Assembly: GCF_001653235.2 (NCBI RefSeq)
Contig: NW_019154046.1
Location: 186,001-250,000, forward strand
Reading direction: 5' to 3'
From: Pochonia chlamydosporia 170
Taxonomy: Eukaryota; Ascomycota; Sordariomycetes; Hypocreales; Clavicipitaceae
Length of the DNA stretch: 64,000 bases
This document shows positions 47,718 through 56,884 of the stretch, piece by piece. A model generated the notes under the pieces. It was given only the letters and a program-made list of their open reading frames with translations. It had not been told where the DNA came from and did not search any database. The stretch's first letter is position 1; every line of letters begins with the position of its first letter. The position numbers and the translations under genes are program-made.

Positions 47718-50237
47718 ATGTCGGAACCACAAAAAGTAGCGGGTGATCAAATCACTGCTGCACTTATGGCGCTTCCAGCGGGCATCCGGACTTTAGTGGT
47801 GTTTGCAGCTTTTGGTCTTGTAGCAACTATCTCTGCATTGAAAGACACCCTTCTGTCCAAGATTTGTGCGTGGGCGTTGTCTCATATAGGACTGTATGGA
47901 TATCACCTCCCCGCCAACCTTGTTTTCATTGCAGTACATGTTTATTTATTTCTTGTGGGACAGCCATCCTGGCGGGAAACAGCTCTTACTGTTCGACGAT
48001 TTGCCAGTCGTGACGATGCGGATGACGAGCTTCTCACAAAGCTCTTCACGGAAGGCTGCAACCTGACATGTTATGTATTCATGTCACTGACATTTCGCAA
48101 CGTTGGCGGAATCTGGAGATTCTGCGGATGGACTTTCACTGCACTTACGCCTGTTTTGTCATTCATCGGCCTTGCTGGCACCATGTGGCTCATCACAATC
48201 GACAACCCAGTGCAGACCTTCAACGAGGAAGTGGCCAAGATTTGGAATTTCGCGTGGCCAAAAGTGGTGGCAACTCTTCGAGCGTTATATCGGCTTTGGG
48301 TGGCCGTAGTTCGGCGTTGTCTTCAGTTGTTTGTCAAAATCACGAAAGGCATAGTTGCATACAGAGACGGCAAAACGGCGACACATGTGACGAAGTTGCA
48401 ACCTTATATATACTCTGCACTTGCGCGTGGAGAGATTCGATTACTCAAACTTTCGAAAGCAACCCCTTGGAGTCCGGTACAGTGTACACTCGAACATGTA
48501 CTCTTGGATAAAGCACCTCAATTCGAAACCATCTCATACACCTGGGGCAGCCAACAAAACAGACAAGGCCTCATCCTAGGTGGAAAAAGGTTCGACGTCT
48601 CCGAAAGAGTTTACGAGATAGTGCATGACAGAGCATCTTTCCTCATGACGAGGCACATCTGGATTGACTCCATTTGTATTAACCAGAAAGACGACATAGA
48701 GAAAAGTTCACAGGTCAAGTTAATGAGGAACATATACGGCTCATCGTACCACACCGTCGTATGGCTTGGCCACGCACCCGATGCCAATGATGCGATAGGA
48801 TTGCTCGCTCATCTCCGCCGCAGGATCGATTTTGATGACTCCGTCAAACGAGCCGCTCTCCCTCTCATGAATCTAAACATAGAGAACCCCAGCTGGCCGG
48901 CGTTGAACAAGCTTGTGAGGCACGACTATTGGGCTAGATGCTGGGTGATTCAAGAAATTGCCGTGTCCAAGAAGGTCATTGTGTCATATGGAGGAGAGCT
49001 CATCACATGGGACTACTTTTCATCATTGATGCAAATACTCTTCATCAGCGATCCAAACAGCATGTGGCACATATCGAAGATTTACTGGCGCAGTTTCGAA
49101 CCGCCCCCGGTGGATGCAGGCATACAAGTTGCTTCCCTGGGCAGAGTTCGCGAGACGATTCATGCTAGCCGCTCTATGAACCTTTTCGACCTGCTTATTT
49201 CTAGCATCAACTCAACAGCGACGGATGCTCGAGATAACATATTTGCCCTGCAAGGAATCAGTACGGCGGCAGATTCTGGCGATATTATGCCTGACTACAC
49301 GTCGACCATCGAACGACCCTTCTTGAGGACGGCTGAGTATTTATTAAAGCAGGAATATCCTGCGCGCATGCTGCATCTAGCAGGAATTGGTTTCCACCGA
49401 AACAGAGACGTGAAGTTATCCTGGGTTCCGGACTGGAGTACGAAGAGGTTGAGCGGGATGTTCTGGCGCCATCCTACCATGTCACCGTATCAGGCATCGT
49501 GCATTGGTGATGAGGAGCTGCATATGCAACTGGGTACAGATGGTCAGACTCTCGTTACAAAAGGTATAAAGGTGGATTGCATCAAAGAGTTGGGTCCTCG
49601 GTATTTTGGCATATCTGAGAATGGTGTGCCCAAGACCGAGCTGTTTCCAGGGAACTTTGGCAATCTCGCCAAGAGTCGAGACTTGGTTCTAAATGGTTCA
49701 CTAAAGGAACCGTATGTCACAGGAATTCCATTGATAGAAGCCTTCTGGAGGATGCTTCTTGGCGACAGAACACCAGCGGGACCTCGGCCGGCAGAACCTA
49801 TCTTTTTCGACTATTACAAAGCCCTGGAGCGCTTCATGGAGGTCCTGGACCAGTATGGCCCGGATATGAGTCCGTTGACTTCCAACCTTCCCGAGGAAGA
49901 TCTGGTGAGGCTCGGTAATGAGATGACGAGGTACGCTGAGGACACTGGTCGATTTGCGAATGTGTCAGGTCCGCATACTCGAGAACGTGCGTTTGCTATC
50001 ACGGAACGTGGATACATTGGCATGGTACCGCCATATTCGAAGGTTGGTGATGAGGTGTTTATTATTTCTGGTGCACAGGTGCCATTTTTATTGAGACGCC
50101 AAGGAAGCACAGAGGCAGGTACTGGAATTTTGAATAATGAGAAGTGGCAGCTTGTTGGTGAGAGCTACGTTCAGGGTATGATGGACGGGGAGATGGTGTC
50201 AGATGGACAAGTTGAAGAGGCAATAGAGATATGTTGA
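47718..50237 (+). CDS. HET-domain (heterokaryon incompatibility) protein with N-terminal membrane segments
   Basis: Single exon, 839 residues from the ATG at 47718 (upstream in-frame sequence has no ATG). The first 200 residues hold three to four hydrophobic helices (IRTLVVFAAFGLVATI, LPANLVFIAVHVYLFLV and a pair near 125-165). The HET domain spans about 240-420 with its hallmarks: FETISYTWGS, HIWIDSICINQKD, RNIYGSSYHTVVWLG and YWARCWVIQEIAV. HET domains trigger cell death when incompatible fungal cells fuse and also act downstream of STAND receptors. The C-terminal 400 residues are of the common HET-associated, undefined type. A membrane-anchored HET protein is less usual than a soluble one. 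Co-directional with the ATPase and NB-ARC genes. Confidence 0.92.
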   Translation: MSEPQKVAGDQITAALMALPAGIRTLVVFAAFGLVATISALKDTLLSKICAWALSHIGLYGYHLPANLVFIAVHVYLFLVGQPSWRETALTVRRFASRDDADDELLTKLFTEGCNLTCYVFMSLTFRNVGGIWRFCGWTFTALTPVLSFIGLAGTMWLITIDNPVQTFNEEVAKIWNFAWPKVVATLRALYRLWVAVVRRCLQLFVKITKGIVAYRDGKTATHVTKLQPYIYSALARGEIRLLKLSKATPWSPVQCTLEHVLLDKAPQFETISYTWGSQQNRQGLILGGKRFDVSERVYEIVHDRASFLMTRHIWIDSICINQKDDIEKSSQVKLMRNIYGSSYHTVVWLGHAPDANDAIGLLAHLRRRIDFDDSVKRAALPLMNLNIENPSWPALNKLVRHDYWARCWVIQEIAVSKKVIVSYGGELITWDYFSSLMQILFISDPNSMWHISKIYWRSFEPPPVDAGIQVASLGRVRETIHASRSMNLFDLLISSINSTATDARDNIFALQGISTAADSGDIMPDYTSTIERPFLRTAEYLLKQEYPARMLHLAGIGFHRNRDVKLSWVPDWSTKRLSGMFWRHPTMSPYQASCIGDEELHMQLGTDGQTLVTKGIKVDCIKELGPRYFGISENGVPKTELFPGNFGNLAKSRDLVLNGSLKEPYVTGIPLIEAFWRMLLGDRTPAGPRPAEPIFFDYYKALERFMEVLDQYGPDMSPLTSNLPEEDLVRLGNEMTRYAEDTGRFANVSGPHTRERAFAITERGYIGMVPPYSKVGDEVFIISGAQVPFLLRRQGSTEAGTGILNNEKWQLVGESYVQGMMDGEMVSDGQVEEAIEIC

Positions 50238-52853
50238 CCTTCAGCATAGGCAAAAAATAAATACAGACCAAAGATCGGTGATATTAATACCATCTGCACG
50301 GAAACAACATGAAAGTTCTAATGGCAGGGTACAAAAATGTATAGACAGTTGCTATTAGTAGTCGGCATCTCTTAGTGGCAGAGCTTGGTGTGAGCAGCCA
50401 CCGCCGGCCTCAATACTAGGCGAACTCTACACGGGACTGTACTGTATTATTCACCGGTACTGGACTGCGTATTTTCTTGCTGCTTAGGGCTGTGGGAGGT
50501 GGGCTTCATGTAACCACACCATCATGAATCGCCACTTTCGTGGCGGGCAGCTTTGTGGCGGCGCAGTCTGGGCTCAAGGCAGAACGAATTTGATGGACCA
50601 TTGACTGAATCATTGTGAGGCTTTTTCCTGTCCAGAGCACAATACCTGGGCGACAGTTTCGCAATAGGTAGAGCGTAAGGACCTTCAAAAATACTCCAAA
50701 GCGAAACAAAGCAATGAAAAATTGAGCGCTTGTCCTACAACACCCGATATGTGGCAGCACAGCGTCGTCCCCAGGGCGGGAATGCATCCATATTGTCTCC
50801 ATCCATTGACTTCACACGTGCTTTTCATGTATGAACACTTGTGCTGTGCTCCATACTGACACACACCCCTTTCCAGCCCTACCATCCACGCCCAATTGGA
50901 AGAACATGAGGTCATAGTTCCTGGATTCTGTGCCACTTTGACCATATGGATCTCTCCTCATAAAATGGTGTGTCTCACCCTTTTTGAAGACATGCAATGG
51001 CATCAGTCTCAATGATCCAGGCCCGGGGTGGGGGCGGTCGAGAAGAGGCACAGCCGGATGCCACCAATTCGAACACGGCAATGCGGTCAAGCTGGGTGGC
51101 TGGCTGCTATCGGATGACGGCACGTTAGGTGTGACAGTGCCCTGTAAGGACTATGGTAGTAATAGACAGGATGACGTTTTACGACTTCCCCGTCTGCGTT
51201 GAATACCAGATGAAGTTGACACTCTTGGCTGACTTACATGACAAGGAGGATATGGGGACTCGATCGCAAATCGCGAGAAGCGCGGGAACCAAAGCTCTGT
51301 AAATTATTGGAAATGTTAGTTTTCAAAAGGAAGCGATTGTCACACTATTACAGATATCACACCGCATGCTGCAATAATGGCCGGGGCACACATGTCCATA
51401 TCACATATTGTGCGCGCCAAGCGCCTGTACACAATACAATCCTGCAAATGCTGGGGCTTGCCAACATGCGAAGGTATGAGTGACAGCAAGACATGGGTGT
51501 ACAGGACTGTACTGTACTGAGTTGGTTTCTATTTTCAAAACTTTATTTCGTTGGCCATGACACAATGTGACCCGCGTTTCGTGGTGGAGGCTCACAACTC
51601 CACCCGGGACGAAACGTGGTGAGACAACATGAAGATTAGTCTTAGAATAGACATTGACGACATGAGAAGAACAGTTTCTTCTCGTTTTTGTCTCGCGTTT
51701 TCTTGTTACCTGCTATGAGAAATTTGTTCTCCTGGGTGCTGGTAAGTGGTTCCGCAAGTCGAAGCGATGGCCGTAAACGGGGAAACATCCGTCGTGACGA
51801 TCACTAGTAAATCATCAAATAATGGGCTCAAATACAGGAAAAAGGACTGGCCTAGACTTGAAACAGGTCACTCTGTCATGACCCCCCGCTCCAGCTCCAA
51901 TAATAAGATGAACGCATCGCCCATCAGCAGCAGCGCGTGGAATGAAAATGTCGGTCATGTTCCTCGCTGGCCATCTCCACCATACCTATTTTCCGGCCAG
52001 GCAACCCAGCTTGAGATATGCCGGACGGGAGAAAAGCTGACAGGGCTAAACGCCACCCGGCGATGCGGCGGCGCGGACTCCTTCTTCCCTTACCGAATGA
52101 GGCAACATAAACGTAATGATGCCATGACAGACTAACACGATTTGTGGCTGACAAAATTTATCCCTTGATACTAGCACTATACTGAAAGTACTGTACGGAG
52201 CAGAACACTATAGATGAATGCGCCATTTGTTATTCGTCGTCGTTCCTCGCTTGCAACGCCCACCAAGGGAGACAAAAGTTGGCCATCAACGGGACGCAGC
52301 AACCAACGGGCAAATGACACAAATGGCTACGAAGAAATGGATCTCAATCTCTTATTGGCGTGAGGCATATTCCCTCGTGGTGACTGAACTTTTTTTTGGG
52401 CTCCCTCAGCTTGCCTGGCTTACACGGCCATCTGACTTCTCTCGCCCGTTGCGGCTGTGAGCCAAAACCACATCACCGGCCACCCCCTAGTAGAGTAGAC
52501 ATGGCTGGCCGGTTTCCCAATATAAGTTCAGGGCCAGGTTGCTGCACAAGTTGCAGAGAAGACTTGTCTGCACTGCGATAAAATACGGTATCTCTTTGTT
52601 ATTTGAGGAACTTGTTGTTCCGCCCAGTCCTGCACTGCCAACTTTGTCTCTCCTCCTCGCATCACGAAAACGTGGCAAGTTGAGTAGCATCGCAGCAAAG
52701 GGTCCTTGCAATATCCAGTACCTCGTTTGTTTCTGAAGAGGTATTCTTGCCATTGGTTCTTTGCCCTTGCAGACTCCCTTGACCGATACTTTGAAACCCC
52801 AAGAGAGTTGTTTCTGGTTCCAACTCCCACAGAAACCACAAACTCGAGCCAAG
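50238..52853. other. 2.6 kb spacer before the P-type ATPase
   Basis: No supportable gene; a 129-codon frame at 51746-52135 has no domain and no ATG context I trust. GTACTGTAC occurs at 51509 and 52188, the latter running into TACGGAGCA (52194-52202) to form one composite element. Confidence 0.45.
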
Positions 52854-55800
52854 ATGCCCGAAGACACTGCCAGCCCTGCTGGTGAAACAGTCGAAAAAGA
52901 AGGGGACCGTGACCTTCGCATTGTCTTTGATGATGCAGCTCACCCTAGGGGGAGAACTGCAGATCAGGGTCGACGCAGGGACTCCCGCTCTCAGTCCCGC
53001 CGCAGGTCCATGAGCCGCGATGGCATCACGACTGCCCCCTATTCCGGCCTCCCTATTACCTACCGGACTCTATCTATTCAAGTGGCCGAATCTCGCAAAG
53101 TCGAAACAGACAATATTGCTGATGCCAAAGCAAACAAGAAAGAGGACGAAGATTACTTTTCAAACTTGACCTTCCATCAACTCCAACCTGATCAGCTGTG
53201 CCAGCAACTCAATGTATCTGATGTATCAGGTCTTTCAGAGAGCTCTGCTGCCAACAGGCTCCAGAGGGATGGCGGCAACACACTGCCAAAGCCAAAGACA
53301 AACTACCTCAAGAAGATTTTGATGTATGTCTTTGGTGGCTTCTGCTCCGTCCTCTGGGTGGGTGTTGTTGTCTTCTTCGTCTGCTGGAAGCCGCTGAGCA
53401 ACCCACCCTCGCCGACCAATCTTGCCCTCGCTATTCTTGTCATCATGGTCATTATGCTTCAAGCTGGCTTCTCTGCCTTCCAAGATTGGTCCACATCCAG
53501 GACCATGAAGTCCATTACCGACTTGCTGCCATCAGAGGCCCTCGTCATGAGAGATGGGCAATTGAAAAAGATGCCCGCCACTCAGCTTGTCAGCGGGGAT
53601 GTTGTCCATCTCAAGATTGGTAACAAAGTACCGGCCGATATGCGTCTCATCAGCCACTCTGGAGATATTCGATTCGATCGTGCCGTGCTCACCGGCGAGC
53701 CTGACGAGATCGAGGGTGCTGTTGACATGACTGACGAAAACTTCTTGGAAAGCCGCAACATTGCACTCATGGGAACATTGGTAGTCAACGGAAGCGGCGT
53801 GGGCGTTGTTGTCCTGACTGGTCCTCGATCTGTAATGGGTCGTATTGCCAAGGCGACTGCCGCAACCGAAGAGCGCGCAACCTTGATTCAGAAAGAAATC
53901 TGGCGATTTGTTTACATCATTGTTGCTCTTACTATTTGTTTGGCACTTTTGATCCTCTTCACCTGGGTTGGTTGGTTACGCCGGGATCATTTCGAATACA
54001 TGAATGTCGTCGCCATGTTGAACAATGTCATGAGCTGCGTTGTTGCCTTTATCCCTGAAGGCATGCCCGTGGCTGTTGCTCTGACACTGATGATGGTTGC
54101 GAGAAAGATGAAAGCAGTCAATATCCTGCCAAAGGGTCTTGCTACTGTTGAAACCCTTGGATGTGTCAACGTCATCTGCTCTGATAAGACTGGTACCTTG
54201 ACCCAAAACCAAATGCACGTCAACTCTGCCTCTTTCATCGACGAGCCGATCGAACTCGACGAATTCTACAAAACCTTAAACAGTGAGAAGCCCAAAGCCA
54301 GCTCTACCAGACTGCTTGCAGCGGCATCTTCTTGCAATGATGCGACATTCGACCCTACGACCATGAACCTGCCGGTGTCTAGTCGTGAGGTCCAAGGAAA
54401 TGCTACTGATGCTGCTGTTCTCCGATTCGCAGCCACTGCCAAGAGCGCAGAGTTTGGCACAGCTGTTGTTCCTCGTCTCTTCCAGATTGCCTTCAACTCC
54501 AAGAACAAGTGGATGCTCACCTTGCATCGCAAAGAAGCTGACACGAACTCTTCGGCAAACGAATTCCAAGTATTCGTCAAGGGTGCTCCTGATGTTCTCT
54601 TGCCAACATGCACAAAGTATTGGTCCAAAAAGTCCGACTCAGTTCAACCGATGGACGAGGCTGCCCGAGCTGCTTTCAAAACATATCAAGACAAGCTTTC
54701 GAGAAATGCGGAACGTGTTATTGTCCTCTGTGAGAAGACCATCGTTGCTACAAATGCCCCCGGTACCAATGCTTTCAGCGACGAGATTGCACTCACTGCT
54801 ACGGAGGATCTCACTATTGTTGGAATTCTGGGTATAATCGATCCTGCTCGTCCCGAAACCGCTCACACAGTTGCGGAATGCAGACGTGCCGGTGCTCGAT
54901 TCTTCATGGTCACCGGTGATTATGGCCTTACCGCCGCCGCCATCGCTCGCAACACTGGTATTTTCACTAGTGAGCAGGATCCTGATACAATTGTGACTAT
55001 CAAAGGCGGAAAACACCTTTCTGCCCCAGAGCTTGCGCTGGCCCGAACCACTGGTGAACGACACAGCCTGTTGCTTGAAGGCCGGGATCTGGGCAATCTG
55101 ATCCAAGAAGATTGGGATGTTATCTGCGAATATGGAGAAATCGTGTTCGCCAGAACTACCCCGGAACAAAAGCTGCGTATCGTTGAGGAGTTTCGCAAAC
55201 GTGACAACGTCGTTGCAGTCACTGGCGATGGTGTAAATGACGCGCCTGCTCTGAGAGCGGCTGATGTTGGCGTGGCAATTGTTACTGGCAGCGATGTTGC
55301 TATCGAGGCGGCTGATCTGGTTCTTTTGGATAAATTCGATTCCATTATCGAGGCTATTCGCTGGGGAAGACTGGTGTTCCAGAATCTGCAAAAAGTCATT
55401 GCCTATCTGCTCCCTGCTGGTTCTTGGTCCGAGATCTGGCCTGTCTTGGTCAACGTCTTCTTCGGTGTACCCCTGCCTCTCAGCTCATTCCTCATGATCA
55501 TCATTTGCGTCTTCACCGACTTATTCCTCTCTCTTTCTCTTATTATGGAAAAGGAAGAATTTGATCTGTTGTCCCTGCCACCCCGAAACCACAAGAAGGA
55601 CCACCTCATCTCTCTCAAGATTTACATCCAGGCCTATCTCTTCACTGGCTTTATGGAAACATGCACTGCTCACGCAATGTTTTTCTTATACTACTGGAAG
55701 GAGGCGGGTATACCCATCAGCAGTCTGTTTTTCGCATTTGAGAAATACACGGATGGGTTCTACGGCTACACGCAAGACGAGTTGACTCACTTCAACGCAG

Positions 55801-56135
55801 TCGGCCAGGGCGTCTACTTTGTAACCTTGGTCATTCTCCAATGGGGCAACATCCTGGCTGTTCGCAATCGTCGTTTGAGTATTCTCCAAGCCGATCCTAT
55901 TACCGAGAAGAGACGCAACCCCTGGCTCATTCTCAGCATGGTCATTTCGCTGGCTATTGCGATTTTCGTCACCGAAGTTCCAGGCATTCAGAACTTGTTC
56001 GGCACAGCGAGCGTTCCCATTCAGTTTTGGTTTATTCCTATCCCCTTGGCTTTGGGTATTCTTTGCATGGACGAGATTAGAAAGTTGATTGTTAGATTGT
56101 TCCCCAATGGGCCGGTGGCTAAGATTGCGTGGTAA
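52854..56135 (+). CDS. P-type cation ATPase, type IIC-like (Na+/K+-ATPase alpha-like)
   Basis: Single exon, 1093 residues from the ATG at 52854; in-frame codons before it lack an ATG. The Arg/Ser-rich N-terminus leads to ten membrane helices. Family marks: PEGMP in M4, DKTGTLTQ with the phosphorylated aspartate at D444, KGAPD, MVTGDYGLTA and TGDGVNDAP (790-798). In M5 and M6 the SEIWP glutamate and the CVFTDL aspartate match cation-binding positions of Na,K/H,K pumps, which supports subtype IIC over PMCA/SERCA. No beta subunit is present nearby. The actuator loop, usually TGES, reads TGEP (280-283). Transport of Na+, K+ or H+ at the plasma membrane is inferred; the ion cannot be fixed from sequence. 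Confidence 0.93.
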   Translation: MPEDTASPAGETVEKEGDRDLRIVFDDAAHPRGRTADQGRRRDSRSQSRRRSMSRDGITTAPYSGLPITYRTLSIQVAESRKVETDNIADAKANKKEDEDYFSNLTFHQLQPDQLCQQLNVSDVSGLSESSAANRLQRDGGNTLPKPKTNYLKKILMYVFGGFCSVLWVGVVVFFVCWKPLSNPPSPTNLALAILVIMVIMLQAGFSAFQDWSTSRTMKSITDLLPSEALVMRDGQLKKMPATQLVSGDVVHLKIGNKVPADMRLISHSGDIRFDRAVLTGEPDEIEGAVDMTDENFLESRNIALMGTLVVNGSGVGVVVLTGPRSVMGRIAKATAATEERATLIQKEIWRFVYIIVALTICLALLILFTWVGWLRRDHFEYMNVVAMLNNVMSCVVAFIPEGMPVAVALTLMMVARKMKAVNILPKGLATVETLGCVNVICSDKTGTLTQNQMHVNSASFIDEPIELDEFYKTLNSEKPKASSTRLLAAASSCNDATFDPTTMNLPVSSREVQGNATDAAVLRFAATAKSAEFGTAVVPRLFQIAFNSKNKWMLTLHRKEADTNSSANEFQVFVKGAPDVLLPTCTKYWSKKSDSVQPMDEAARAAFKTYQDKLSRNAERVIVLCEKTIVATNAPGTNAFSDEIALTATEDLTIVGILGIIDPARPETAHTVAECRRAGARFFMVTGDYGLTAAAIARNTGIFTSEQDPDTIVTIKGGKHLSAPELALARTTGERHSLLLEGRDLGNLIQEDWDVICEYGEIVFARTTPEQKLRIVEEFRKRDNVVAVTGDGVNDAPALRAADVGVAIVTGSDVAIEAADLVLLDKFDSIIEAIRWGRLVFQNLQKVIAYLLPAGSWSEIWPVLVNVFFGVPLPLSSFLMIIICVFTDLFLSLSLIMEKEEFDLLSLPPRNHKKDHLISLKIYIQAYLFTGFMETCTAHAMFFLYYWKEAGIPISSLFFAFEKYTDGFYGYTQDELTHFNAVGQGVYFVTLVILQWGNILAVRNRRLSILQADPITEKRRNPWLILSMVISLAIAIFVTEVPGIQNLFGTASVPIQFWFIPIPLALGILCMDEIRKLIVRLFPNGPVAKIAW

Positions 56136-56884
56136 AATTGTAGCATGCCGCGGGCGGGTGCCGGATATGATAGAATGATGAATAGCTATTTCATACAGAT
56201 ATATAAATGCGGATGAAAAGAAATAAATTTTATGATTTCATAACCACTAGGATTGGAAGACTTGTGTCAACGGAATATGATCTGTACTATCACGCTTTAC
56301 TAGCAGAGCGTTCCCTTTTGCCAGATTTAATGACCTACCGCCATTTTCATTGACAACTAGTGTTGAAGCAGAGAAGACGTACTTTGCAGTCATAACAGTA
56401 GCTGTTCACATTATTTATCGGTGTTCTATTCATATCTTCATACTCGACAATCACCATCTGAAGACAAGCCTTTCTCCCCTCCTCCACCCAAACGTTGGTG
56501 GTACCCGAAGCGGCCATTTGCATGAATAATTATTAGTAAAGCGTATCTGGACCGTGCCCGTTTCTTTGTGTTGGGCGGGGTGTGTAACCCATCTTCCTGT
56601 CAATGTGACTGAGATACTGTACGACTCAAAACTGTAGTCAACAACAAAGCCCGTGTGTCCAAGGATGTCCCATCCCTCCTCAGCAGGTCCGGCTAACAAG
56701 TGACACATACTCCCACCAGGATATGTTGATATTTCCCCACTGGGATCTCTAGCTTCCGTTCAGTTATCTTCTCATCCCCGTAGACCACAGTCTTGACTCG
56801 CCAGGAGCGAGCGCTCTGTCTCGTTTAAAGAAGACATCTAGGTTATCGAGAGTTGGTGGATTACATGAACTCCAGTTCGCCCTG
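56136..56884. other. Spacer before the NB-ARC gene
   Basis: About 750 bases with no plus-strand frame of note. It holds the ATPase 3' region and the NB-ARC promoter. No separate N-terminal effector exon was recognised. Confidence 0.45.

Noticed and set aside
51746..52135. 129-codon plus-strand frame
   Set aside because: No family resemblance and not supported by neighbouring splice or promoter signals.
54639..55391. 250-codon minus-strand frame opposite the ATPase
   Set aside because: Antisense shadow of the P-type ATPase.
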